From: Nematostella vectensis
Taxonomy: Eukaryota; Cnidaria; Anthozoa; Actiniaria; Edwardsiidae
Assembly: GCF_932526225.1 (NCBI RefSeq)
Contig: NC_064043.1
Span: 13,206,085-13,266,084 of the forward strand
Reading direction: 5' to 3'
Length of the DNA: 60,000 bases
Part shown: positions 47,401 through 59,058 of the stretch, in pieces
Position numbering within the stretch: the first letter of the stretch is position 1
How the letters are laid out: each line of letters begins with the position of its first letter
The notes under the pieces: generated by a model
Database searches by the model: none
Told to the model about the DNA's origin: nothing
What the model saw: only the letters and a program-made list of their open reading frames with translations
Translations under genes and position numbers: made by a program

Positions 47401-50400
47401 GTTCATAGGTGAGACTGAAAGTGAAGATTTGCTTGCTGAGAGGTCAGGATACACCGCCTTCATTTTAACCATTTTCTTAAACTGGGAGACTAAAACAATG
47501 TGTTATTTTAGAAAATTTATAAGTACCTTTGAATACGCAACCAAAATTTTGTTTTGAGCCATTATGAAATATAAATATATTATTTGATATTTAATTGCAA
47601 GTAAATGTTTAATGTACTGCATATTCCCTTGTAAATTTTGATGCAGGCCACTTGGAGAAGTTTACCATCTTTGGTCACTAGCTGGCGGTGATCTGGAGGG
47701 GGAATTAAAGAAGCGAGGACTCATCAAGACCAAGCCACCAATACTTTCACTTCCAAAGTAAGCAGTCTCTTTATCCTTCTGTCTCTCTTTTTCTTCACTT
47801 TCTCTTCTCTCTTTCTACATAGCTGTATTGTTGCCTGTCTGTCTTTCTGTTAGTCTGTTCGCCAACAACATTATTTCGTTTCTCTAAATTTCAGTATATT
47901 TCTTCACACTGGTGAGGAATTTGGAGCCGAGAAAGATAAGATCCTTCTTCTAGATGAAACAACTGTTCCGTTATCTCTCCTGCAGTTACGGGAGGTAGGT
48001 TCTATTTATTATCATTGACAGGCATGGTTATCAGCTCTAGCTCAGTATGTCTGCACTGGAAGATCGTCATCAGCTATAGGTGCAGATATCTACTGATGCC
48101 TCATCATCAGCTATAGGTGCAGATATCTACTGATACCTCATAATCAGCTATAGGTGCAGATATCTATTGATACCTCATAATCAGCTATACAGTAGGTGCA
48201 GATATCTACAGATACCTGATCATCAGCTATAGGTGCAGATATCTACTGATACCTCATAATCAGCTATAGGTGCAGATATCTATTGATACCTCATAATCAG
48301 CTATATGTAGGTGCAGATATCTACAGATACCTGATCATCAGCTATAGGTGCATATATCTACTGATACCTCATCATCAGCTGTAGGTGAAGATATCTACTG
48401 ATACCTCATCATCAGCTATAGGTGCAGATATCTACTGATACCTCATCATCAGCTATAGGTGCAGATATCTACTGATACCTCATCCTCAGCTATAGGTGCA
48501 GATATCTACTGATACCTGATCATCAGCTATAGGTGCAGATATCTACTGATGCCTCGTTATCAGCTATAGGTGCATATATCTACTGATACCTCATCATCAG
48601 CTATAGGTGCAGATATCTACTGATACCTCATCATCAGCTATAGGTGCAGATATCTACTGATACCTCATCATCAGCTATAGGTGCAGATATCTACTGATGC
48701 CTCATCATCAGCTATAGGTGCAGATATCTACTGATGCCTCATCATCAGCTATAGGTGCAGATATCTACTGATGCCTCGTTAACAGCTATAGGTGCAGATA
48801 TGTACTGATGCCTCATCATCAGCTATAGGTGCAGATATCTACAGATACCTGATCATCAGCTATAGGTGCAGATATCTACTGATGCCTCATCATCAGCTAT
48901 AGGTGAAGATATCTACTGATGCCTCATCATCAGCTATAGGTGAAGATATCTACTGATACCTCATCATCAGCTATAGGTGCAGATATCTACTGATACCTGA
49001 TCATCAGCTATAGGTGCAGATATCTACAGATACCTCATCATCAGCTATAGGTGCAGATATCTACTGATGCCTCATCATCAGCTATAGGTGAAGATATCTA
49101 CTGATACCTCATCATCAGCTATAGGTGCAGATATCTACTGATACCTGATCATCAGCTATAGGTGCAGATATCTACAGATACCTGATCATCAGCTATAGGT
49201 GCAGATATCTACAGATACCTGATCATCAGCTATAGGTGCAGATATCTACTGATGCCTCATCATCAGCTATAGGTGCAGATATCTACAGATACCTCATCAT
49301 CAGCTATAGGTGCAGATATCTACTGATACCTGATCATCAGCTATAGGTGCAGATATCTACTGATACCTCGTTATCAGCTATAGGTGCAGATATCTACAGA
49401 TACCTGATCATCAGCTATAGGTGCAGATATCTATTGATGCCTCGTTATCAGCTATAGGTGCAGATATCTACTGATACCTCATCATCAGATATGGATAATG
49501 ATAATTTTTTATACAGGATAAACTTTATCGGGCTTTTATATTTTTATATTTATATATTTTTTATAGTTGTAAAAGTAATTATATATATTGTAAATAGTTC
49601 GTAAATTCAGCCTACGGGCTGCAACGCAAATTTATTAGTAAACTATCTACCTCATCATCAGCTATAGGTACTGATATCTACTGATGCCTCATCATCAGCT
49701 ATGGATAATGATAAATTTTTATACAGGATTAACTTTATTGGGCTTTTATATTTTTATATTTATACATTTTTTATAGTTGTAAAAGTAATTATATATATTG
49801 TAAATAGTTTGTAAACTCAGCCTACGGGCTGCAACTTAAATTTATTATTAAACTATCTACCTCATCATCAGCTATAGGTACTGATATCTACTGATGCCTC
49901 ACAGTCAGCTGTAGGTGCAAATATCTACTAAGGCCTTATCGTCAGATATCTATCGTCATTTGTCCCCTTGCGTCTCTCTCGCTTGGAGTGCTTTCATCAA
50001 GGGTGTGGTTATGAAGGCACTAAGCTGAACTCCCCTCACTGTTACAATTTTTGTTATTCTCTGCAGAGGCTAAGACACCTTGATGAGGCTGTTTATTATC
50101 CACTAATCGAAGAAGACGAGTGAGTATTTTATTGAAAATACCACTAAGCTTATTGCATTTTTGTAACGATGGTACTGTAACTGCCTTGTTAACGGAAAAC
50201 ATGTGCTATCGTTTTTAGGCAGGCAAACGCCTGCGAGGGAAGCTAACTTTGAAGTAGAAGTTGATGAGTTGTTTGGGTTTTGATTGACTGCTTAGCAGCC
50301 GCTCTTGTCACGCACGTCTTCCTTTCAACCTTGTAGGGAAGGCGTGCGTGACACTATAACCAGCGCTAAGTTGACTAGTTTTTATTCAATGCAATGTGTA

Positions 50401-53400
50401 TTTTTCTAGCAACTGCACTAGTGTGCAAGTAGCAACTATGTTATCATGCAAATAACAGTTCGTGAGAGTGAATTCCTAAGAGGTTTGCCGAGAATGTTAG
50501 CCCTCGGAAAGACTTTTGGTTTCATCGTTTAGATGCATTAGCTAAGAATAACTTATAAAGAAGCAGATATATGAAGCTATTTTGGGGTTTATCAAACAAT
50601 TTCTACATATTGGTACATAACAAATTCTTAGACGGCTTGGATAAATTAATTCGACCACGGCTGTGTAAGCTGTAGTTTGGCATACGTCAAATTATCTTCT
50701 TACAAAATGTTTGCAGTATGTGCTGACTCGCACGCGCGTTACTTGTTAAAATCTGTTAACTATTTCTGTGACAATTCTCTCAGTCCTGCGAGCAAGACTG
50801 CAATGTTGGACTCTGCCGAGCTTCCCCTGGTCATACGGGAGAGAACTGTTGACTATCAGGTACATGGTTTCCATTACTTCATTTATATCATCGCCTTTCT
50901 GAGAACGCCATTTGCATCAAACAGAAAGAGACATCTTTCAGTCTCATGTCCGCCTGTTCGTCTGTCTGACTGTCTGACTGTCTTTCTGTTTCTCTGTCTC
51001 TTTGTCTGTCTTTTTGTATCTGGTTCTCTTCCCCATGTCTGTCTCTCCGTTCCTTTCAGTCCGTTTGTCTGTCTCTGGCTCTGTCTACCTTTCTGTCTTG
51101 TCCTGTCTCACTGTCTGTCTTGATCTGTCTTTACTTGTCCGCCTAACTGTCGGTCCTGCGTTAGTTTCACAGGGTTGTCCTCTTCCAAAGACTCCTTTTG
51201 GTACGTACTGTTCAAAATTTAAACGTGACACTATAAGCTAGTTTAGAATTCAAATGTTTGCTTTTGCACTGTGTTGCAGGGATACCCGTATACAAGAGAT
51301 CGGCTCGTGCGAGAGGCGCGTGCCGATATACCCCCTATGCTAAGGGGACAGATTTGGGCTGCACTACTCGGTGTACAGGTTCGTTGATTGTTTCATTCTT
51401 TTATCTGTTAGCAGGTATTTTATTGGTTTTGTGATTATTTGTTTTGAGTAGGGTGATATTCAGGCCACCTACAATGCAATCGACAAAGAGTCCACCTCTA
51501 ATGCGGATAGACAGGTAAGTGGACACTCTGTTGCCATAACTGTAAAGCACGCAGCAGAAGGGGCTTGATTAAGCGAGGTTTCAAAACAGTGAACCAAGCC
51601 ATAAATGAGAGGCAAGCAGTAAAAGGGGGTTGAAAAAGCGGTCAATCATAAGGCATACAGAGGTTTGAAAACAGTGAACCAAGCCATAAATATGACGCGG
51701 GCAACTGGAGGGGTTTCATAAAGAGCCATTTATGGCACAAAGTGGTTTCAATAGCAGGACAAAGGTTTTATAACTTGAAGTGGAGTTTCTGTTATTATTG
51801 TAGTGGTAAGCCCCTCTCGCCTGCGTACTTTAGGTAACCTGGGATTCCTACAGAAGATCTTATCTTATCTAGATTTTCTATTTGTTACGCTGTTTTAGCT
51901 TGAGCAAATTAGTTAAACTGAAAGGCCCCACAATGACACAGTGATATCAATACTACCATCAGCTCACCCAAGTCTTCTTACCTCCACCCCCACAATTCCC
52001 CTCCCCCTCAAATCATCACGACTCTTCTAACCCACCCCCTTCTCCTTCACCTTTAGGTATACCGAACATTAGCTTTTCCAACTTGTTTTTAGATAGAAGT
52101 GGACATCCCGCGCTGTCATCAGTACGACCAGCTGCTCTCGTCACCTACAGCGCATGCAAAGTTCAAACGCGTCCTAAAGGCCTGGGTCGTGTCGCACCCA
52201 AACCTCGGCTACTGGCAAGGTATAACAAGCCACACTGTCAAAAGAAGACAGCCAGAACATCAGTTGGGTGCCTAAACTGCTTCCGGCCATGTCACAATGT
52301 CCACAAAACAAAAGTCAGTGTACAGTTGTATGCCCGCCTTGAGTTGGTGAAATCTTCATCGTAATGCATCACTAAACCAGCTCCTTCTTCCTAATTTATT
52401 ATAAAAATCAATTTGGTGGAAGAAACTGCCTGAGTGACGCATCTATTCCTTTTCAATGAGTGTTGAGTAGTAAAGAAGGCCAATCTCGCCGCCATTTTTT
52501 GCTCCCGCTCAATGCCGAGTCACACAAGGCATCCATTTCCATCGGCGAATTCAAGCGAGTAACCAAGATGTTTTTAACCGAATATCGTCAATAACGTATC
52601 TTACTTACGTCAGTTACCGTTTTATGTATTTTCAATTATAAAATATAACAAAGGAGTGGTTGATCGACATTTTTTTAACTCCCCGATGGGGTTCCTGCGG
52701 TGTTTCATATGACATAAAAAGATATGGCTGTGTGTTTTTCACACCATTTGTATCACCGATGTTGTTTCGGCTAACTCAGGTCATGGTGGCTGCCTCCTTT
52801 CAAGCTGGATTCTTCAGTTTTTCCACAGAATTCAGACACATCTCTCTTGGGATACTTACTGGATTTGTTTCCTATCTAGACACATTTCCCATTAAATACT
52901 AACTAAACTGGTTGCTTCAGATTTCCCATTAAATACTAACTAAACTGGTTGCTTCAGATTTCCCATTAAATACTAACTAAACTGGTTGCTTCAGATTTCC
53001 CATTAAATACTAACTAAACTGGTTGCTTCAGATTTCCCATTAAATACTAACTAAACTGGTTGCTTCAGATTTCCCATTAAATACTAACTAAACTGGTTGC
53101 TTCAGATTTCCCATTAAATACTAACTAAACTGGTTGCTTCAGATTTCCCATTAAATACTAATTAAACTGGTTACTTCAGATTTCCCATTAAATACTAACT
53201 AAACTGGTTGCTTCAGATTTTCCATTAAATACTAACTAAACTGGTTGCTTCAGATTTCCCATTAATTACTTACTGAACTGGTTTCTTCGTATTTCCTATT
53301 GAATGCTTACTGAACTGATTTCTTCGTATTTCCCATTGAATACATACTAAACTATTTTCACCAATTCCATTGAATACAAAGTAAACTGATTTCTTCGTAC

Positions 53401-56400
53401 TTTTCGTTTAATACTAACTTAACTGGTTTCTTCGTATTTCCCGTTGAATACAAACTAAACTATTTTCACCAATTCCATTGAATACTAACTTAACTGGTTT
53501 CTTCGTATTTCCCATTGAATACAAACTAGACTATTTTCACCAATTCCATTGAATACTAAGTGAACTGATTTCTTCGTACTTTTCATTTAATACTAACTCA
53601 ACTGATTTCCCGTTGAATAATTACTGAACAGGTTTCCTCTCTCCAGGACTAGACTCTCTCTGCGCACCATTCCTTTCCCAGCATTTCAATGACGAAGGTA
53701 CGTCATATGTGCATGGTTCCACATATAGATCACGTGTTGGCATGATCACGGGGCAAGTTATCAGAGGCCACGCGATTTGCACATGGTTCTTTTATAGGTT
53801 AGGTGATGGGTCGATAATCACACCACCCGAAACTTACTTTAGCCATCTTTGATCTAGCTCCCGGGGTACCTCTGGTTTTTTTTTTACAAAATGGCGTCGA
53901 CGCTACCCTACATAAAGAGTCCTGTTTGTGGTATCTTGAAGAGTTCTTAGCGGCCGTGATCGTTCTGTTAGCAGTATACCGCCAACTAGATGCTATCTTT
54001 GTTGGATAAGCACGAGATTTATCTATCATGCCTGAGTAGCAGCGTGGCTTCAGTAATCACACTCTTTTTTTCAGCTCTGGCCTACGCATGTTTGACGGCG
54101 TTCATCCCCAAGTACCTATACAACTTCTTCCTCAAAGACAACGCCCCCATAATACAAGGTATCACCAACATCACACATTACAACAATACCTTTAACGCAC
54201 ATTAGCGACAGAGTGCTTTAATTTTTCTCTTGTAGAATACCTTGCAGTCTTTTCTCAGCTGATCGCGTTTCACGATCCAGAGCTTTTTAGTCACATGCAC
54301 AAGATCGGCTTCATACCGGAGGTAATCGCGAACGGGATACGACACACATGAGACAAACTGTCGGGTCATTCTCGGGATACGTCACACACTCGGGGCGTAT
54401 TGTCGGGTCATGCTCGGGATAAGTGACACTCGGGACGTACTGTCGGGTCATGCTCGGGATATAGGACGCATAAGGGACGTACTGTTGGGTCATGCTCGGG
54501 ATACGTGACACACTCGGGACGTACTGTCGGGTCATGCTCGGAATATGTGACACACACCGGACGTACTGTCGGGTCAAGCTCGGGATGCGGGTCATACGAG
54601 GTGCACTAAATCCGGCGTACTCTTTAAAGACGTAATTAATTTGACGCCTAGAACGTAGCCGTTCCCTTTATTCCCATGAACTTTGTGTTACCCATGCCAA
54701 AACATTAGCCATTTTCAATTAAATACCTGCTTCACATTTCTTTGTTTTCGATCCGGAATCCTGTGACGCTCAAAGGGATACGGTTTCTAGATCGTCTTGG
54801 AATTAGATATAGAAACTGGATCTTCGTAAACGTCCTTCTTTTAAGTAGTGAAGAACCTACTGAGAGCAGCTCATCCGACCTACTATTTGTTTACCACTTA
54901 CTTCATTTATCATGTTACTATAAGGCCGTATGAAAATATGTTTTTGTTTCTTAGTAGGTAAAGGGAATCGTAACGGAGAATGCAATTTTGTTTGTTTACC
55001 ATCTTACTTTGTTTGTCACTTTTCTTTGTTTCTTTGTTCCGCTTTTGTTTGTTTCTGTCATTCAAAAACTCTCTTGTGAGCCATATTTAAGATAATAATG
55101 TCGTTCCAAAATAAAGAGTAGCGTTTGTGGTGTAGCATAATAACACTTTTTAATTTTCTTTCAGCTGTATGCGATCCCCTGGTTTCTGACTATGTTTTGT
55201 CGTAAGTAACCAGCTACGTCATCATTTAGCACACTTTGTTGTGACTACATTAAAGCATAACCATTTTAAACTGCACAAAGTCTGCTACACATTGAAAGAA
55301 ATCTACTTCAAGCCCATGTGTAACAAATGTAAATTTCTTTAGCCAAAAACGGGGTGTGTATAATTATTTGTTGTATGTACAGTGAAGACCGCTGGAGACA
55401 TGTATGCCCTGAACACACATGGCTATCGCAGGGAACCTCATTCCGTGTTCACGAAATTCAATTTCGGACAAGACTTGAAGCCCTTACATAGTAAAAAAAG
55501 TAAAAGTTTGTTCGGTTGTCATTGCATGTATCCTCCCTCGCTTACTCACTCCGGCATGTTCTACCTTCCCCTCACTTCTTACTCATCACGGCATGTTCTA
55601 CCTTCTCCTGACATCTTACTCACCCCGGCATGTTCTACCTTCTCCTCACATCTTACTCACCCCGGCATGTTATACTTTCTCCTCATAACTTACTCACCCC
55701 GGCATGTTCTACCTTCTCCTTACATCTTACTCACCCCGGCATGTTCTACCTTCTCCTCACATCTTACTCATACCGGCATGTTCTACCTTCTCCTCACATC
55801 TTACTCACCCCGGCATGTTCTACCTTCTCCTCACATCTTATTCACCCCGGCATGTTCTACCTTCTCCTCACATCTTTCTCATCCCGGCATGTTATACCTT
55901 CTCCTCACATCTTACTCGCCACGGCATATTCTATCTTCTCCTCATATCTTACTCGCCACGGCATATTCTACCTTCTCCTCATATCTTACTCGCCACGGCA
56001 TGTTCTACCTTCTCCTCATAACTTACTCACCCAGGCATGTTCTACCTTCTCCTCACTTCTTACTCACCCCGGAACATTCTACCTTCTCCTCACATCTTAC
56101 TCGCCACGGCATGTTCTACCTTCTCCTCATATCTTACTCGCCACGGCATGTTCTACCTTCTCCTCACATTTTACTCATACCGGCATGTTCTACCTTCTCC
56201 TCACATCTTACTCACCCCGGCATGTTCTACCATCCCCTCACATCTTACTCATCCCGGCATGTTCTACCTTCCCCTCACATCTTACTCATCCCGGCATATT
56301 TTACCTTAGCCTCATATCTTACTCATCCCGGCAAATTCTACCTTCTCCTCACATCTTACTCGCCACGGCATGTTCTACCTTCTCCTCACATCTTACCCAC

Positions 56401-59058
56401 CCCGGCATGTTCTACCTTCTCCTCACATCTTACTCACCCCGGCATGTTCTACCTTCTCACATTTTACTCACCTGGGCGGTTAGTTCACATCCTCCTAAGA
56501 TCTTGACTACACTGTGCCATTCATATCATTAAGATGTACTCATGCCACTCTGGTTCTCAGGCGATCACGGGGACTTGTCAATCTGGCAAGCAGAATTCGT
56601 CTCGTCTTTTTTATAAGCTAAATGCATGCCTTCGTAAACCGCATTTCTCGGTTACGTAAGTCACGTGTCACACTCATACACAACGTGATATTTCTTTGTT
56701 GTCATTATCTGCTGACTAGATTATTTTATATCAGTTTTGGGTATTTCTTTTACCGTTTTCCTGTCGTTTTTTTTGTCTGCGTAATGTGCTGTGAATCCGT
56801 CATCAATTAAATCTTGGTTAAGAATTCGTTAAGGCCATTCCCTGGCGATATGTAATTTCCTGAAGAAAGACATTTTCTAGGCGCCTCTAGGCAGTATTTG
56901 TGTTTTCCATTGACTTTGTTTTATATCAATGCACAAAAGGCAATTGGATACTTTTTATGACTTAAAACCTCCAGGGTGATAAGACTACGACTTACCTACG
57001 ATTTTCGCGTGAAGAAAAAATTTGATTGTCAGTAGACACATCTTAATACCACAGACATATCAAGGGCGTCGTACTAAATTGAAGCTCTAGATATATTATT
57101 GATCTCCTATCTTCTTAGATAGTCCTGGCATTTTTCCCCTTGGTATGGCATCTAATCCTTCTGCATACTAATGGTGACATTTGTGGTTTGATAGAAAAAG
57201 TGGCAGTAATAGGATATTTCATTAAAATAAAGTTATTGTTATATTTTGCGCCTCGCTTGGCAGCAGTATTCCTCAGAAGTCCTCTTATGGTGAGGTTGTA
57301 TGTATTTCCGCATTGTAATAATATCTACGCGCGTGCCCTCGTCTTTAGACCATTCTTGGAGCTCTTTGGGAAGCTGGGCACACTAATAGTCGGCGTAAAA
57401 AAGCGGAAAAACATATTACCTAGGGTGGATCATTATGCTAAGTGGCCATCGATTCTCGTTAAATCCCTATAGTAATTTGACATCTTTTATTCTATTAAAG
57501 AATCACATTACACCTTCATTTTCCCCTTTGGCCAAACGCCAAGTGAAGTATACTATGTGAATAAATATTGAAGAAGTTAGACGTCTATTATCACTGCGAC
57601 CGCGTAACCAAGATCCTACTAGAACAAAGCTGTTAGGTGCAATCGAAACATTACATTCATACAAAACGGCGCTCCTGCTCACACATGTTAGGTCACTCAG
57701 CCACGGCCAAATTTCTTAGAAAAAAACTCACCTGACCTAAACCCATAGGAAATGTTTAGAGCGTTTTGGACAAGTCAACGAGGTCCACCGACGACGACAA
57801 TGAACTAAATAGGCGCGTCAGTTCTGCTTGGCGAAGTGTGGGTACAATACAGGGACTCACTTTATACCCAAGCTCATTTAAAGTGTAATAAAGAACAAGG
57901 GCGGACACTGTATATTGATCCTTACATTCACAGACTACATTTAGTAATTTTGTTATAGACGTGATAATTGTCACGCTACCTTTTTGTAAGACTTTTATAA
58001 ACCAATTAAAACAAGTGCGCGAACTTTTCATCCACTCTGTATACACCTATTTCAATAAAGGTTGTCAGTGCGAGCGGCGTATGGTAATTGCCTAATGGCA
58101 GTTCTACCACCGAAAGGTGTTTATCGGTAGCAATTATTTGTAAAAATAAAGGTGATAAACAAACGCAAGCGACATCGAACCATATTAATATGGTCGGTCG
58201 TAGCACTGCCATTTGTCAATGACAATTTGCCATTTGCACTGACAACATTTTTTAAAATAGGTGTATTTCAGTGGTGAAATGAACTCAAGTCGTGGTGAGA
58301 TGCAATCAGTCCTACAGTAACAATCTGTATTGAAAATTTAAATCAATAAAAACTTTAATTAAAACAATCGAAATCAATAAAACCAAATTCGAAAATAGTT
58401 TTGGAAATCGCGCACACGTTTTTTAGCCCTTAGGGACAGGGACTCTGCAAAGAGTCAATGAAACCCCTCTGAAGTAGCAAGGTTAAATAAATATAGGATA
58501 GGGTCTTTTAAAAGCATGTTTATAGCCGCGTATTCGTTGTTGCGCGACCGCGAGAAATTCAAAAAACAATTCTCGTCTTGAAATAACGAATAGTCAACCA
58601 TACCACCGAGGTTAATCAATTTCCCCGCTGTGTGCAGTCAAATGATTTATGACGCGACAGTGAAAACATGAAAAACATCGATTGGTTTAGACGGTTGATT
58701 GCCTACGCGCTATTACCAAACGAGACAAGGATTTTGTACAAGCCGAGGTCGCACAACAACGAATTTGGCTATAACGAAAAATTCCAAGTATATATTACAC
58801 TTGCGAAATTTTCTACAGAATATTTTCGAAAATATTATTTTTGACTTATTTAATATTTATTTTTTTGACCATTGACTTGTGTTCTATTCTCCCTAGACGT
58901 CTTCCCTCTTCACAAGATTTACCATTTGTGGGACACCCTGTTGCTTGGCAACTCTTCATTCCCACTATGCATTGGGGTCGCCATCCTGCAGCAGCTGCGA
59001 GACCAGCTATTGTCTTTTGGATTCAATGAATGTATCCTACTGTTTTCAGACATGCCAG
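41437..59058 (+). CDS. TBCK: TBC domain-containing protein kinase-like TBCK (24 exons, 3' part beyond the window)
   Basis: TBCK pairs a pseudokinase with a TBC Rab-GAP domain and a C-terminal rhodanese domain; it acts on Rab and mTOR signalling. Exons: 41437-41629, 42394-42466, 43060-43174, 44958-45031, 45422-45500, 45643-45687, 45834-45918, 46049-46110, 46231-46292, 46410-46467, 46551-46644, 47409-47442, 47647-47757, 47895-47994, 50067-50119, 50784-50859, 51280-51378, 51452-51514, 52093-52219, 53647-53697, 54075-54158, 54236-54321, 55165-55201, 58897-59058. All have GT/AG borders and chain in phase (674 codons plus 1 nt). In the kinase part the HRD site reads SRN (about 114-116) and DFG reads KFG (about 134-136), so it is catalytically dead; YLAPEV is kept. 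The TBC part keeps the Arg-finger motif IEVDIPR (about 499) and the Gln-finger YWQG (about 534), so GAP activity is plausible. The rhodanese region is outside the window. Confidence 0.95.
42467..42705 (+). repeat. TBCK intron 2 minisatellite, 26-bp unit, starting exactly at the donor
   Basis: The intron's first bases, GTGCGTACCCAGGGGAGAGG, are the first unit. About nine copies of GTGCATACCCAGGGGAGAGG plus GGTGGG follow. Each copy therefore repeats a donor-like GGTGCRTAC. Confidence 0.9.
43432..44111. mobile_element. Mariner-type MITE, 680 bp, in TBCK intron 3
   Basis: Perfect 15-bp inverted ends CAGTACTGACAGAAA and TTTCTGTCAGTACTG are flanked by TA on each side (43,430-43,431 and 44,112-44,113), the Tc1/mariner signature. 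The interior is rich in CCGAAATTTTCGG-type palindromes. The minus frame 43,671-43,925 (84 codons) is not a transposase I recognise. Confidence 0.85.
44815..44957 (+). repeat. TBCK intron 3 degenerate array ending at the exon 4 acceptor
   Basis: Units such as TTGCTATGGAGATAAAGATG and TTGCTTTAGAGATAATGATG repeat, and the last one, TTGCTTTAG, is the acceptor of exon 4. A matching TTGCTTTAG lies about 65 bp upstream. Confidence 0.75.
46670..47354 (+). repeat. TBCK intron 11 minisatellite, 55-56 bp unit, about 12 copies
   Basis: The unit contains GTATGCAGCAATGAATATCA, then CAGTGAAAGAGATAGGACTG and a GGTACCACCGTGCT or GGTTCCACCGTGCT end. Copies alternate between GAAAGAGATAG (56 bp) and GAAAAGATAG (55 bp). 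It starts about 25 bp after the exon 11 donor. Confidence 0.95.
48061..49490 (+). repeat. TBCK intron 14 minisatellite, 37-bp unit, about 38 copies
   Basis: The unit is ATCATCAGCTATAGGTGCAG plus ATATCTACTGATACCTC. Common variants are GATGCC, CTACAGATACC and GTTATCAGC. Variants are interspersed rather than clustered, suggesting repeated gene conversion or multi-unit duplication. There are no spacers, so this is not a CRISPR array. Confidence 0.95.
49491..49905 (+). repeat. Two tandem copies of a 211-bp unit at the end of the intron 14 array
   Basis: GGATAATGATAA...TTTTTATACAGGAT...CAGCCTACGGGCTGCAAC occurs at about 49,493-49,630 and again at 49,704-49,840. Each is followed by leftover 37-bp units. 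An AT-rich insert was duplicated together with minisatellite units. Confidence 0.85.
50306..50353. repeat. Stem-loop in TBCK intron 15
   Basis: TGTCACGCACGTCTTCC and its near inverse GGAAGGCGTGCGTGACA enclose a loop of about 14 bp. The role is unknown. Confidence 0.6.
52485..52680. repeat. Dispersed repeat shared with RARS intron 9
   Basis: Diverged direct copy of 35,275-35,480; see that entry for shared landmarks. Confidence 0.7.
52884..53646 (+). repeat. TBCK intron 19 minisatellite, 37-bp unit, ending at the exon 20 acceptor
   Basis: About ten nearly identical units of AGATTTCCCATTAAATACTA plus ACTAAACTGGTTGCTTC run to about 53,280. Degenerate relatives (GGTTTCTTCGTATTTCCC and similar) continue to 53,640. 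Each unit contains TACTAAC followed about 14 bp later by CTTCAG, a branch point plus acceptor look-alike. The true acceptor (ATTACTGAACAGGTTTCC, then TCTCTCCAG) aligns as the last, diverged unit. Confidence 0.9.
54325..54600 (+). repeat. TBCK intron 22 minisatellite, about 41-42 bp unit, next to the donor
   Basis: About six to seven copies with ACTGTCGGGTCATGCTCGGG, then ATACGTGACACACTCGGGACGT. It starts within about 10 bp of the exon 22 donor. Confidence 0.9.
55530..56470 (+). repeat. TBCK intron 23 minisatellite, 37-bp pyrimidine-rich unit, about 25 copies
   Basis: The unit is TTCTACCTTCTCCTCACATC plus TTACTCACCCCGGCATG. It is strongly pyrimidine-rich and contains no AG. Because 37 is not a multiple of three, all three plus frames cycle through the same 37-residue peptide, giving long false open frames. 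Confidence 0.95.
56471..58043. other. TBCK intron 23, unique part
   Basis: No exon is seen and none is needed, because exon 23 joins exon 24 in phase. The minus frame 57,756-58,046 may be the edge of an old transposon but I cannot name it. Confidence 0.5.
58044..58263. mobile_element. MITE, 220 bp, TA-flanked
   Basis: Ends CACCTATTTCAATAAAGGTT...GTCAGTGC and the inverse GCACTGACAAC...AAATAGGTG lie between TA dinucleotides (58,042-58,043 and 58,264-58,265). Non-coding and mariner-like. Confidence 0.7.
58521..58773. mobile_element. MITE, about 253 bp
   Basis: The left end TATAGCCGCGTATTCGTTGT (then TGCGCGACC) and the right end (reverse complement TATAGCCAAATTCGTTGTTG, then TGCGACC) are imperfect inverted repeats of about 29 bp. 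No coding content. Confidence 0.7.

Noticed and set aside
48061-49490. CRISPR-like regular repeat
   Set aside because: The 37-bp units are contiguous with no spacers, in an animal gene intron. It is a minisatellite.
55382-56532. Long plus-strand frames of 300-374 codons
   Set aside because: They are cycles of the 37-bp repeat read in three frames, within TBCK intron 23. They share the same 37-residue peptide.
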